A stretch of 64,000 bases of DNA from Anticarsia gemmatalis (Eukaryota; Arthropoda; Insecta; Lepidoptera; Erebidae): positions 3,856,501 to 3,920,500 of the forward strand of contig NC_134757.1 in assembly GCF_050436995.1 (NCBI RefSeq), in the 5' to 3' direction. Positions 26,052 through 39,097 of the stretch are shown one piece after another. Positions within the stretch are counted from its first letter, which is position 1, and each line of letters opens with the position of its first letter. Under the pieces are notes generated by a model that was not told the DNA's origin, made no database searches, and saw nothing but the letters and a program-made list of their open reading frames with translations. The translations under genes and the position numbers were made by a program.

Positions 26052-26173
26052 ATCGTAGTGAAGCGCGCGGCGAGTGCCTCTGCGCCGAAGCTCGAGCGCG
26101 CCTATCGGCGTGGTCAGTCGATGAAGTTTGCGACTTCGTCAACTCTATCGACATTTGCGCCGAATACGCAACG
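26052..26173 (+). CDS. Exon 6 of the SAM-domain regulator (first part of the SAM domain)
   Basis: Codes the last two bases of residue 260 through residue 300. The acceptor is tttctctcctag|AT and the donor is ACG|gtaagt, phase 0. After ECLCAEARARLSA comes WSVDEVCDFVNSIDICAEYAT (280-300), which matches the first two helices of SAM domains of the polyhomeotic/SAMD11 type (W-S/T-V-D/E-x-V-C-x-F-V...EY). A normal SAM domain is about 65 residues, so about 40 more (typically containing I-D-G, L-L-T-E-x-H-L and K-L-G-P-A-L) must come from a later exon. I found none up to 64000. The protein is therefore 3'-incomplete here. SAM domains of this class polymerise or hetero-oligomerise in chromatin complexes; that role is inferred. 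Confidence 0.9.
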
Positions 26174-27142
26174 GTAAGTCCTATCACTATGTTACCCATC
26201 TAAATTCAAATTAAGAATAGTTATTTTTGTCTTCTGTCATTTTTTATTGGCTGACCAAATTCGTAGTGAAGGGATACGTTTATTTATTATTAATAAATAA
26301 AAAAATACGATTGATACAATCTTGTAGGTAGATCATTTTATCGGCAGGAAATTGCGTCTATAAATTTTACAACACGATGATCTATAACAGGTTAAATAAG
26401 TCGTAAATTTTGCAGAGGTGAATTCTCTTTGGGCGTCAAACGTTGCATAAATTAATTGCTACCGAAATAATGTAACATTACAAATAAGGTAGTGTTCATC
26501 TTAATCGTGGTTATAAAGATTGAAAAGTCGTAATAAGTTCGTTTACTGAGACATAAAAGCGGAATTAGGCAATCATAGTTAAGTGCTCGGATGTGAAGAT
26601 ATTAGTTAAAGAACATTAATTTTATGGGCAATCGAATTATCCATATTTTAAATGACATGTTCCTTAGTAACTGCCAACTAATGTACACATTTAAATTGTC
26701 ACGAAATTACTGTAGGTACAATCGAGATTTTGGTAGAGCTTGACATAGTTGACATAATCATTTTATAGTTCTTCTGGGACTATAAGAAACTGAAGTAATC
26801 TCGAATGGCAACTCGACGATAAAATGACAAGTGATTCACGATCGAGAAAAACGCACCAAATTAAAGAAAGACAGTGGCAAGTGGCACCGATTGTAATTTA
26901 AAACAACATCTAACTATTACGTACAAAGTACTAAATATAGCCAACTTGTGAAGTAATCACATTTACGTCAAAATTACGATGACCTAACGGAATATAACTA
27001 CAAAAACAATACAAGTAAATGTAGTAGTTATATAAAAATAGAAACTTACCTGCAAGACTTTTCACACCAATCTGTATTTATGAGCTTCAATTAACACCTA
27101 CATTACATTAAAATATTTACGAGGAGAGCAAAATGAATTGCC

Positions 27143-27315
27143 TCTGTGGTATGGGCAGTAGGACAAACGACTACTGATCACGAGGCCTCAGGATCGGTTC
27201 TCGAGTCGACAGTTACTATTAAAATCGGTAAAAATCGGTCTTTTCTAATTTTTTCTGGTGATTAGCAAAAGTAACAAGGGATGTCGTAACGAGCCCGGTG
27301 TATGCTAATAGGCTC
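27143..27315 (+). mobile_element. tRNA-derived SINE relic, same family as 14488-14620
   Basis: Has atgggcagtaggacaaacg, a B-box-like cggttctcgagtcg (27194-27207), and the tail cgagcccggtgtatgctaa, aligned with the 14488 copy. Confidence 0.55.
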
Positions 27316-28024
27316 AAAATTAAATGGGACTAATTATGAAAGCGACAAAACACGGGGTATTTTCGTACGCCTCTGCCTACACATTAGGGTATAACAGGCT
27401 TGATGTTATGTATGTAGTGGGTATATTCTTTAATACAAAATAGACAATCACCGTCACCTCTATCACATGAAGTTTTAATCATCATTATATTTATTAAGTC
27501 ATTGTTCCGGACCCAACATCCATTTTAAGTAGACCTTTACTCTACTCCAAAGTTAAGGAAGATCAAGTGTCATCTTATACTGGAGTTAATTCTGCAACAT
27601 TTTGTTTATTTTCTGTTAATTTTAATTGCGTAGTGAAAGGGAACAAATAAACCACGATTGGAAAAGAATCATAACCTGAACTTAATTATTGACTTACATA
27701 AGTCCATCTTTGTTCAAGCCTTTCTAGCTACCGTTACGAGATTTCTATTCTCCATTGTTTTTATATTACTTTGTAGAAATAAAAGAAGTGAATTAAATTC
27801 TAGAAGCTATGAAATTGAGTATTAGGGAGCTTGATTGTAAACTTAGACGTATTATTATAGTCGAGTAGTAGTAATTATGATTTTATTTTTGAAAGGGTTT
27901 CCATCAGTAAGTTAATTAAGGTAAAATAATTTGCTGAAATGTAATATCGGGAAATATTTATCCAAATGGGGTCAAATCGATCATAACTTCTACTTATTTA
28001 TAAATCATACCTAAACTTTTTTAC

Positions 28025-28075
28025 GATTAAGGTATTATAATTGCGAAAGGATGTCTGTCTGTTCGTTTATCTTCA
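28025..28075 (-). mobile_element. Retroposon tail relic, minus orientation
   Basis: Reads attataattgcgaaaggatg then tctgtctgttcg, the complement of the usual '...acagacaga...cgcatttataat' tail order. Confidence 0.4.
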
Positions 28076-29473
28076 TGACATTTTATATACAAAACCAAAG
28101 GACAAACAAAAGCTACTTATTTTTCCAAAATCGATTCCTTTGAAGAATATACAAATTTCTGCGCAAAGCTACGCGAGTAATTTAGTATGAAATAAATCAA
28201 TCTAATTACTCGAACTTACATCCATTTACAGTAGTTCGACAATAACATAAGTAACTTGCATAAACGAGTAACAAAAATAACAATAAAACAAGTGTGGAGG
28301 CATTAAATCAATCGTAACAAGCATATTGTTATAAACATTTCTATTAGCGATTGAGTAATAAAACAGACGCATTGGGTGCAGGCTCATGACGTACAATGAA
28401 CGCCGTGATGCGAATCATAGCGGGCTGTAGGGCTGACTGATTGACTCATTTTCATGGTACTTGACTGCAAATAAGTTGAGTTAATAAAGTAAAGAAAACT
28501 TAGGCTAATTGTTTAGATTAAGACACGTTCTTTTGTATGGTTAGAGGTTGACTAGCGTAAATGTTCAAGCTGCACTACAATACGTAGGAATGTATTTTTT
28601 ATTTTGCAGTAACCCCATTTCAACCACACTTTACACTCCTTCCATGTTTTTAAAACACGGAGACACATTACTTTTAAGCTTCATTTAACTATGCCTTATA
28701 AGCATTCCACGTCTTTAAAAATATGGAAAAACTTAGCTCGTTCTTGTGAGTACAAATTAAAAACTATGAATAAATACGTTTGGCAAGTCTTACATGTCAA
28801 TAATTTTTGGGATAGTTGTCTGATAAACAAACATTATAGTAAGTATATAGTAAAACATCTTGGTAAAACTAACAGTAAATTACAATTATCATAATTAATT
28901 ACAATTATAATAGCCTTACAAGAGTTTGCACGTAATACCCACCAAAATTCTTTGCCAAGACCCTAAATGGTCATCTATGATACACCTCTACAATCTGTAG
29001 ACAGATGACTACAGCCACAACTACCTTCATAAACTCTTCCACAATTTGCTAAACACAGCCCTACACATCGCATTACACAACGTTTATAATGCACAAGCGT
29101 GGCGTCGCATACATTATGTCGATGTGAGCTAACAAAGACGTGGGAAACGACTGAACATTTCAAATTTACATGATATTTGTATCAAGAAATTGCACAAGAA
29201 GGACACTTGAACTTGATACGGAGCTGACATAGAGTAAGATGTGTTTTATTTACTGTGAGTTATCTAGAATACTAATTTGAATTCGATGTATATTTACTTA
29301 TATTATTGAGATAAATTTGACGATAACTCTTTGAGCATCTGTTAATAACTCATTTACAAATTGTTTAATAGATTAAGATCAACGAAATAAGTTTACTGTT
29401 TAAAATGTCTATGTGTAGACCTGCGGACGAAAGTTCTTACATTTTGTCAAATAAAAATAATATTAGTTAATCA

Positions 29474-29504
29474 TCCCTCCCTTATTTCGAGAGAAGGCGC
29501 AGCC
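29474..29504 (+). mobile_element. LINE 3'-end fragment
   Basis: tccctcccttatttcgagag followed by aaggcgcagcc resembles the 'ccctc-ttcgagaggaagccc' part of the element seen at 32118. Confidence 0.4.
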
Positions 29505-32117
29505 GGAAATGCTTGACATTTGGGCTGTTATAAGTTGTGTTAAATTCGAAACAAAACTTATAATAAAAAAACAACTATCTGAATCTGCATTCATATTTCG
29601 TTATTTACACATTGTACAGAACACAAATTAAACGTATTTTCATTTTCATTTCATTACGCAAAAAACTATTCATTGAAACGATCAAATAAATTCCGCTAAC
29701 GACACCATAGACTAAAAGCACAAGCAATAATAGTAATTGTAAGCCTCGCGGTGCACGCTCGTGACGCACAACGATGTAGGTGACACTTCATAACATTCCC
29801 ATGCTTTACTGCCTTTTATTACGAACCTTATTACATGTGTAATTGAACTCTAATTATCCTTGTTCATATTACTGATTTAGTTTGATGTTTGCTTAAGGAA
29901 TAGTTTAGTTTTAGTTAGATGGTCTTGTAATGGTTAATGCTGACAAATTTTCCTGGTTGCATCGGACTGTTTAACCTTTTAAAAATGACTATTCTTTGTC
30001 TTACTCCTATACTTATACGTTAACAACTTATTAACTCAAATTGTTTTTAGGGCAAACTCTTCTTTATCATAGTCACATTTTTGTACCTACATTCTCAATC
30101 TTTCATGCAACTTTCCTAATCTTTCAGCTTGTGACGACTTAATACACGAAACAAATATTACTATTTATTTTACTTATATACCGTTTAAACTTTAACATAA
30201 TATATGAACACATCTCGTCAAAAGCTTAATGCCTGAATCTGTGCATAGAACTTTAACACCTTTAAAATTTCCAATACCAATTCACACTACGCTCAATATA
30301 TATTGGATGTCAATAATCCCTTATTTCAAAAAGACGTAAGCGCCATAGAACAATACCGAAATGACGAAACAATCCTCCATAAAACTATTTCACAAGTTAA
30401 AACGATATATCACAAAGTGTGGTAGCAATATCGGATTACCGAATGATTTATAAGCAGAAGTGTCGCTTACGCCGCGCTAACAATTAATTGTTCTTGATAT
30501 AATAATACTGTTCAGTGATTAATGTTCTTTGCACTTTTGCTGAACGTTTTATATCCTTGTTAGTGATTAATTTATTGGTGATAATTAACGTTTGTTATAA
30601 TTACTGGGCTGTTAGCCTAGTTTTGGTAGCCGATTCTAGATAGACTACCATGCCAGTGAATTATAGCCTAATGAAAAAAATAGGCCGCTTACGTTCAGAA
30701 CCTGTAGTACTGTATATTTTACGAAATATAATAATATTCTCGACGATCATTTTTGGCGTAAAAAGTGCTTACTAGTATCGCAAACTTCAGTTTTGCTATG
30801 AAACTGCTGAATAACTAAATTTGGATTTCGTTTATGTTTCCATTCTATTAAGTTTCATCTAACCGCTTGAGACCATGGGAAAGGTGTGATTTTATGCATT
30901 ATTTACATTCCAATAATCACCAATCCATGTTAACAAGCTTATGACCGTAATAAAAGTACTTATTCCTATGAATATGTATCATACATGCATATGAAATTAA
31001 AATATACCGTTTTGAAGCTGATACCGCTCTCGAAAGTCGCTTAAATACATTATATATTAATTATGCAATGTTTGCCTCAAATACACGAAAATGTGTTAAA
31101 ATCCACTCCATGTAAGCAATTTGAATAATATTAATTGGTCGTAAATTTATGTAGATACACGTTTTTATTACGGATAGTATATTGATTGAGAATCTCCCGC
31201 GGTTGCCGCTTACGACCTTCTGTCTCCCAGGGTGAACATTTTAAATTATTTAATTGAACATACTTTAAATTTGTAATACCAAAGGTCTTAAGTAACTGTT
31301 ATTAATAAGCCATATAATTCAATCTAATGCCGTATTATAAATTTTATTTCTGTTAATTATTTTAAAAGTACGTTTTAAATCACTCATACGATCGTAAATA
31401 TTTTTAAATTCATCTCATTAAAGTTATAATCTCAGGAATCTCAAACGTTGCTTGTGGAGCTTTCACAAACAAGTAATTATGTACTTTTAATGACATCTCT
31501 TGCGTAAATGACATAATTATAATTATTTTTGCGTCTCGGCAATTTTGCAAGAAAACAATATTTAAAAAGTTTTATGAAATACAATAATCATATCTAAAAA
31601 TCAAAATCTATCTAATTATGTTAAATAAATAATAGTTTTACTGCAAAATCATCTTCGGCTATAAGCTTCCATAAAACAATAAAATGAATATATAAAAGGA
31701 TTCCATTCCAAAACGGAACTAATTTATAATACAGTTTTCTAGTACAAAAGCCAAAGGACTTGGGAACGTGAGTAATAAACAAACAGACACGCAAACAAGC
31801 TGCGCCACGAATTTGTAGATGGGATCTATGGCACCGTATGTCAAATCAGTGCGCTTGCACAACTATTCGTGCGGAGCGTCGCACTCACACCGTCACTAAC
31901 TTCTAATACATTTGACACTATGGATTTCACATAAATCTTAATGAGTTAAGTAATTGTTGCGATTGAATTTGAAGGCAAATAAAATTTAGGCTGAGTCGAT
32001 ACAGTTCTAGAATGAACTGTTTGTAGTTTGTGAATTTTACTTTACCTGTTCTGAAAGTTATCGCAGTTTAAACAATATTGTAGTTAATATTAAAAACAAA
32101 AATATTTTTTTGTTATC

Positions 32118-32157
32118 TTCCCTCATTTCAAGAGGAAACCCTTGCCCAGCAGTGGGG
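32118..32157 (+). mobile_element. LINE 3'-end fragment
   Basis: Contains cccttgcccagcagtggg, a hallmark of lepidopteran retroposon 3' regions; the plus-strand counterpart of the insertion at 49576-49690. Confidence 0.6.
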
Positions 32158-32397
32158 GAGTGAAGAGTAAAATTTGTACATTTTTATCAATATTAGAATC
32201 ATAGATAAGTATAAAACGCAAACTGAATGTCATGCCAAATTAATTTCAAACGTAATAACATGTACATAAAACCTTATTTTTTCACCATACACAAATTAAC
32301 ACACTTATAAAGAGTTCAAACTACTACAGTCTACAGCATCCTTATTCCAAAACAAAAATAAATCACGCCATTCGCCTAATACGACTTGAAATACACA

Positions 32398-32500
32398 CCT
32401 CGATCTAGATGTGCATAATCCTAATTGCGCATTGTCACCTGCGCAGGCGCAACCGGCGTGGATGCTCGTGCGATCGTGACGCGGTGTCGCAACTATCCGT
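32398..32500. promoter_or_regulatory. CpG-rich 100-bp patch with NRF1-like site
   Basis: The stretch includes cctgcgcaggcgca (one mismatch to the NRF1 palindrome TGCGCATGCGCA), tgcgatcgtgacgcggtg and a perfect-looking cluster of CpGs in AT-rich DNA. Candidate regulatory element; no exon seen. Confidence 0.3.
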
Positions 32501-33207
32501 GATTTATACAAATTACCACTGTATATATATTATATATGATATATAACAGTAAAATTATAGCGATATTCGATCGGCATCATCGTGGTTCGTGCGACAAATT
32601 GTGATTTGTAATCTAGGGGTATTAGTGGCTTCATGATGCTTTAGTTTTAATATTAGTAACACGAACTGCCTATAGACTCGTGCTCCTTTCAGACGACTCA
32701 ATATATACAACATTTTTGGTAATTATTTACCTACTAAATATTATATTAATACAAGTACATTTTAGTCACATCAAATCGTAGTTAGGACTCTTAATATACA
32801 ATATTATGTGCCTATTCTACATTTTTAATTAAAAAAAATGTTCAGGGAAATTCAAGAGAATAAGGGATTTCGAGATCTTATCCTTAAGATTTTTCCACAA
32901 AATGACGAAATGTCACAATAAGGAAAAATAAATACAAAAGCGCAACTGTCGCTAGCAAATCATTGCAACAATTCTCACGGCATTTGAATTTTGTGTCTAG
33001 AACACATGAGATAAAACACCTAACTCACGAAGGGAATACAAATACCTAGCAAAGAAGCCGCTACTCGCTGGCCGAAGCTTACGTTCCTTAAGTTGAACAC
33101 ACACGACCTGTGGCTGCGAATTGAACGCAGAGGGCTGACTCTACTAGCGACTAAAACCCCAATAACTGTCAAGAAATATTAAAAGATTGATCATCTCTAG
33201 CATAACG

Positions 33208-33335
33208 ACTATCGAACCAGTAGCTGCCAAGAAATATTTTAAGAATAATTAACGCCCTTAGCGCATTCGGTACCATCAAACGCTCGTTTCTTGTTAGTAC
33301 CGAAAGCATGTGGAAAATCGAGCTACTGGTTCACA
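33208..33335. mobile_element. Inverted-repeat element with cgccctTAGCGC core
   Basis: A 12-bp perfect inverted repeat, gaaccagtagct (33214-33225) and agctactggttc (33321-33332), brackets an interior with aacgcccttagcg (33251-33263). It resembles the dispersed family at 39651, 40985 and 46294. A truncated second copy may lie just upstream (33160-33205, aactgtcaagaaatatt). Confidence 0.5.
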
Positions 33336-35855
33336 CTACGGGAGTACAGCGACGACTACGATATATCTAGCGGGTCTTTGTTCTGAAAACGCCAGAAAGC
33401 TATTGCAGTATAGAACGTACCTGCAGATACATTAGCTTCGTGTATAGATACAAAAAACCGCACGGCTCACGCATCATAAACGTCCCGATACGCTCCCACT
33501 TTTCGTGTGTGTTACCCCTTAGTACCACTGGTATTAAACCCGCACTCAGCATTAATCGTTGACATGGAATCCCGTATGGAAAATAAATGAGGTCCTACGC
33601 ATGCGCGTGGGCAATTAGCTCAATCGCTAAGTATTTGTGCACGACGAACGATCGCTAGCGCTGATTAATAGCACATTTTGTACGCAGAAGATAAATGCTT
33701 GTGAAGAGATTGGGATGAAGGGAATACATTAGTTCTGATGGCATTTTGAAGGCTATGTTTGGAAATTACGAAACAATTGAAACCTAAACTTATTGGAAGC
33801 TTCTCAACATATATGATAGTATGTCTTTTGATTAAATGAAAATATAAAAACGTCCTTCATTGCAAATGCAAAACATTAAAGGCATTAACTTTAAAATTAC
33901 ACAAATGAAAACACAAGCTACTGTTGACAAAAACTTCGTCGTTTCATTCACAAATGAAAAACATTGTAACGTCTAAATATATCTACAAACTAGAAAAAAC
34001 AAAATTACTAAAGATTGAGTATGTTAACATTGAATTTAACAATAACCAGGATAGCGCATCAAACCTTATACTTCAGTTTACAAAACACAATGACAAGACG
34101 AAGAGAAAGGACCCACAATACATTTCATTGCAATCCCTCTGGTCATGAAGCACTCCGTGGAGATGCCACACACACAGTCCGTCAGTGCAATTCATAATCA
34201 CGTTATTATACCCGATACCAACATAAATATCACCCAAAACAAACAATGTTCATCACCCCAAGCCATACACGACTCATACGGCAAAAGCATCAACTATTGT
34301 TAAACGTATTACAAACTTACAATTACACTCACGAAAATTCAACAACCTAACTATTTTCATAGCAACAGAATCCTAACAACGGCAAACCTAAGTTTGTTTT
34401 CTGTGAAATGTAATTACTATAATGGGCGTTGTATCGTGATCACCCGACGTATATTGTTATGATTTTAGACATGAAATCGAAAATGGTCACGGGTCATCTC
34501 CATGTGAGCATTCGTTGCGCAAAATGATTGTGGCCAACACGATTTCACTTAAAGGTGGGCGATCGAATGATTCATTCGATTATAGCGGATTAATCGATTG
34601 TCGAAATTAGGCTGCTCGATTGAATGGTGCTTGATCGTTTTTGTGAATGATTTTTTATTAATGGAGTAGTAAAATAAATTGTATGGTGTGCACTATTATA
34701 GTGTCGTCATTTATCATATTCATTTTGCCACTTAATTCTTACTATGCGATGTAGAGTGATTACATGACACCGTAATTTTTATCTAGAGCGGTTATGAATT
34801 CTTTGATCGAGTCTTCGTATCGAGTGTTTGGCATTAAAAAAATAACGTTGTTTTGACAAGTCCTTCGTATTAGGCTACCAATTACAGCAGCCTGATTCAA
34901 CATCGAATAAATCTTTTTTTATTCAAAATCGAATAAAACCTTCTTCTTTATTCTACTTGTCAACTCTTCCTCACTATTCCATCCAGCGATTTTATTACTC
35001 GTTTAACGACATTTGTCACGTCACGATATAGTGAAATGGCCATAAGTTAAGACACAACGAAAATAACTTCAATGGCCTCAACCAATTACAGCTTGAAAAA
35101 TGACAGCACATTTTATGACCACTTATTTTTATATTAAGACAGAAGTTCCTTATTAGCAATGTCAAATGTTTTAAGTATTTTAAGATTTTATGACTTTTTG
35201 AAATTATATTTATTGTCAACTTTGATTAAAACTTCAATGAGGAAATGTATCTTAATTAATATCGGTGCTCTTTGTTTCTGTAATTGCGAATTACTATTTG
35301 TAGGTGCAAAAGACATTAGAATGTAATCACTAAAAAATAATATAACAACTTACACTGTCTAATCATAATAAAATTACAATCGCTTTTCTCGCGAAACGAG
35401 TTTATTATCATACAACCAGACGCTGATTACCGTCGAAGGTACAATTTCTATTACAAAAGTAAATTATCATTTCAATTCACTACTAATTACTAAAACGTTT
35501 ACCACCATAGCAGAATGAACGAGCGAACTATCGACGTAGAAGTTATTATCTTACCTTTTAATCGAAACACCGGTGGTCCTTCCTTAATCTATCAAGCCTT
35601 CTAAGTAGCGATCTTAAGCCAAACTTTCTACACCTACAGGCCAAAGTAAATATTAATTACCTCACAATGAACACTTCATAAGGCGGTTACACAACCGGCT
35701 ACTTAACGCATCCGACTTGCGACTAAAAGTCGTGAGGTGTAAATGAACGTAATTTATAAAACGTCGTGTCAAACGAAGCGACGATAATTCGGCGCTTGCG
35801 CACGATGTAACTAAAGTTGTTAAGTTTATAAGTGGATTCCTCAGTTGTGGAAAGT

Positions 35856-35904
35856 ATGGAAAAAATTGCTTTAATGTACTTAATTTGTTGTAATGTGTTG
35901 GTTT
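35856..35904 (+). CDS. Speculative first coding exon with signal peptide
   Basis: ATG at 35856 opens MEKIALMYLICCNVLV, a short basic N-terminus followed by a hydrophobic stretch as in signal peptides. It is cut by a perfect gtaagt donor at 35905 (phase 1). An arthropod-type initiator TCAGT lies at 35841-35845 and the upstream 150 bp are GC-richer. A possible 3' exon with acceptor at 36348-36349 (or 36324-36325, same frame) reads AEQGRLSSLGVPL then stop at 36391, but acceptor quality is poor. Each element could be chance. If real it is a small secreted protein gene, nested if this tract is an intron. Homology: none recognised. Confidence 0.25.
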
Positions 35905-36585
35905 GTAAGTTATTTTATTATTAGAGTAAAAGTGTTATTCTCGTTTGGTACTTTCTTTTGTACACAGTTATTTGACAATAAGTGTCGCATGATAAGATTT
36001 TTATCAGACAACTTTAAATTCTTAAATACACAATGAAAAACTGAGCGTAAACAGCGTTAATATTAAAAAAAAATAGCAAAAAAAATTAGGTCATGTAGAC
36101 TTTTCATACTTTCTTCCAAACCTTATTGACTTCATAATACAAAAATTTGCCTATTGTATCTTGAGCAACATATAGATTTCTCTCTAAATCTTTTCAAAGT
36201 ACGAATACATCTGGAAGCAGTAACGCAAGACGTTTAATAAAATACCATCGCGTTAGTTTCTCCGTGACACCAATCAACTATTCTTGCTTGTGTATCATCT
36301 TGTTTTTTCTCTAATGATGTTTTAGATTTATTGCGATCTAGTAAATTAGGTGCGGAGCAAGGCCGTCTCTCTTCGCTTGGAGTTCCGCTTTAGTAGTTTA
36401 GATGGAAACCTTTTTTACTTAATATGAAGCTTACAGTTTGCTTTTTTGCAGGTTCAGATAAAATAGTTTTTTTTAATGTAAAGCTGTGTAATAATTTATT
36501 TGATAATCTTGGTTCAGATACAAATTTGTTCACACTAACCAGCTGGCCTATTACAATGGCAGAGGGTTAGGTAATAGAATTCTCC

Positions 36586-36660
36586 TTTGAAATATTTATC
36601 CTGTATGAAGGAATAGCTCTGATTTCAAGTTATTCCTTCATACAAGATAAATGTTTCAAA
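36586..36660. repeat. Near-perfect hairpin, 31-bp stem, 13-nt loop
   Basis: Arms 36586-36616 and 36630-36660 pair along 31 positions with a single C-A mismatch and two G-T wobbles. The stem contains tgtatgaaggaata / tattccttcata. Size and shape suit either a foldback mobile element or a microRNA-precursor-like transcript. No TIR or target duplication was evident. Confidence 0.75.
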
Positions 36661-37700
36661 TCATTTTTTATTTCTGGGGCGTAACCTCTATAAGAAGTAA
36701 ACGTAAGAAGTAGCCATAGTAAAATAACTAATTGTATGCAATTTAAAACAATAAGTCGTCACAAATCTAATACAGAACCCAGGACACGATCCGCTCATAA
36801 ACTCATTAGTTCCACTGGTCAAAGGCGTTATCTCAGAGGCTAAATAAAATTGAATCAAGTCGGCTTTCTCCACTGACAGCTGAAGTAATGATGACATTAA
36901 CATGCTTGCGACAGAACCGCGATTATTTGAAGCACCTGCACTACGCGACAACGACCAACTGTCAAGAGTGAAAGAGAGGTCCGATAGAAAGTATACCGTT
37001 AGAAGAAGACGGAAAGATGACAAGTCTTTGTTCATTGCGTAATTGGAACGTAATTAGACGACTTTGTTGCAGCTTTTGAATTAGCATATCGCGTTTTGGT
37101 TTAAGTAGATTAAAGCGTCTGGTTCCTTGTGTCATTGCTATAAAGTTCACATTTTTATTATTGTTATTTAGTGCTTGTTTTCTAATTGATATTCAGTAAA
37201 TGTATTTGCCGACATGATTGTACGTACTGCTGACAAATTGATTACATTATTCATGACTAATAAGTGTGAACATATTTGCCACTAATAGATCCTCATAAAA
37301 TGGCCGTAAAAAGAATCTGCAGTTTCAAAGCGTCAAGTGGCACGTCCCACGTAAAATCAACTATAAAAGAACCTGACTTTTTCTCTGCTTCTGCAACCTT
37401 TTATCTTTAAAGTCTTCAGAAAACAAATACTTCTGGTATGTTGGTCTTTAGTTTCTCACTGTTTAGTGTCTGTTTTGTGTATGTTGGCTAAAAGACTTGT
37501 AACAGCTTTATAATTCTTATCAAAGCAGTCTAAAACAAAATAAATTTTCAAACTAAAATACCATCAAATTGAACCCATTCCGTTTTCCTTACCCACGTAA
37601 ATAAAGCAGCCATGAGATCCAACAACTACCGTTTCTGGAAGCTTCTGTCTCGACATGGTTAATACAGTTCTCAATACAATTAAATTACCAATCATTTGGG

Positions 37701-37765
37701 TACCGCCGCATAGCTCAGTGGACCAAACTCGGGCATATCGTAAACAGATCGCGGATCAATCACTG
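37701..37765 (+). mobile_element. tRNA-like SINE head
   Basis: tagctcagtgg (37711-37721) matches the tRNA/Pol III A-box; a degenerate B-box (gcggatcaatcac, 37751-37763) follows at 40 bp. No acceptor-stem pairing, so not a tRNA gene. Confidence 0.55.
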
Positions 37766-38311
37766 TTTATTGTACGTTTAACTGGTTCTTATAGTGTCTT
37801 CGCTAACGACAAGATTACTGAGGATTAGACTATGCAATGAGCAGAAGTTTAGGATTCGATGTTGGTTGTTTATAATTTACATTCCGATTTTCTTCTCTAT
37901 AGACAGTAGTATCGAGTATCAAGAGTTTGATATTTATAATTTAAGATAAAAATAGTTCCTACTGCTCCCGCTACAGGCGCGGATCAGAGCTTCATACATT
38001 TTTTTTGGTAGCCATCTGGTTGTGAATAGTCGATAGTAGTAGGAAACCGTTGCTTTGCTCGGATAATCTTATCATTTTCGTGTAAATTTTGACATTAATT
38101 TTACTCTTTACTGTAGCACTGTTGGGTAAGGTTCTCCTTCCCAGAATCAGGGTGATTGCTGGCAAAATTTAAGTTGAGTTAGGTTGCTTGATATTATCTG
38201 ACATCATGTAGATCTTTAGACATACATGAAGGGCGCTGATACTCGTAAAATTTCTCATAGATGTTTCGATATTGGAAAGGAATCGTTCCCCTGATTCAAA
38301 TTTATTTGACA

Positions 38312-38388
38312 ACGCGTGTGGCTTAAGTTTTGAATGTAGCCTCTAGTATAAAACCCGGTCAGCGTGGGTTTAATTCCCACACGGAACT
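38312..38388 (+). mobile_element. tRNA-like SINE relic
   Basis: gtgggtttaattcccac (38364-38380) forms a T-arm-like stem and B-box; upstream 50 bp are tRNA-sized but unpaired. Confidence 0.45.
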
Positions 38389-38464
38389 AATATTTGCTCT
38401 CGAATCAAACATATTTGCATAACAGAACGTTAGGTTTATATCTACAATCACAATTCGATTTATA

Positions 38465-38690
38465 CCTAGCCTGCGACGTTTGCGAGGACTATAGTCATAT
38501 GACTTACTAAGTACCCGTATTGTTCCCGTTCCTACGAAATTTTCGGGACAAAACCAACCTGCCGTCTCTTCTTGGGTCTCTAACTTCCTTTGTTCAAAAT
38601 TTCATCCAAATCGGTTCAGTGGTCTAGGCATGAAGACAGAAGAAACAGACAGACACAGTGACTTCTGCATTTATATCATTAGTAGGGATA
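38465..38690 (+). mobile_element. Retroposon 3' region, moderately preserved
   Basis: Order of blocks: cctagcctgcgacgtttgcg, ttctcgtt-like 'gttcccgttcctacg', cttcttgggtctc, tttcatccaaatcggttcag, acagacagacaca, ttatatcattagtaggga. The same order recurs at 39098-39320 and 44498-44675, so the three define one family. No coding region remains. Confidence 0.7.
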
Positions 38691-39097
38691 AGTGAAGGTT
38701 TTTAGTAGGAAACTTTCGCACAAAACTAACCTACGGTTGTCGATCTGCGATAGTCCGAACATCTATATCGTTGAGCGTATCGTCCGACCTCCGACCTCAA
38801 TTAAATGTCCAATACAACCTCACTCACTACTAACTCTAAAATAACTATTTATTTCTCCATTTAACTGCTTGACATGTTCACTTGTAACTCAACTATTACA
38901 GATATTTATCGTCAATTAAAATAAATCGATTAATTAAATTTTATTTACAATCCATTTTACTACGATATTTATTTATCATACGTAGTGATTTGCAAAATCG
39001 AATCCAATTACATGTATCTCTTATTAAATGGTGATACGGCGTAATTGCTTTATTTAAACATGTATGTTTAATATAATACCTTGCCTTTATTAGTAAG

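Noticed and set aside
36688..37150. Two overlapping minus-strand open frames (115 and 62 codons)
   Set aside because: No domain; partly repeat-like. The opposite strand also has a 50-codon open frame (about 36881-37040), so neither is preferred. Possibly a mobile-element coding relic.
37701..37765. tRNA gene
   Set aside because: A- and B-box-like sequences are present but no cloverleaf or acceptor stem; fits a SINE.
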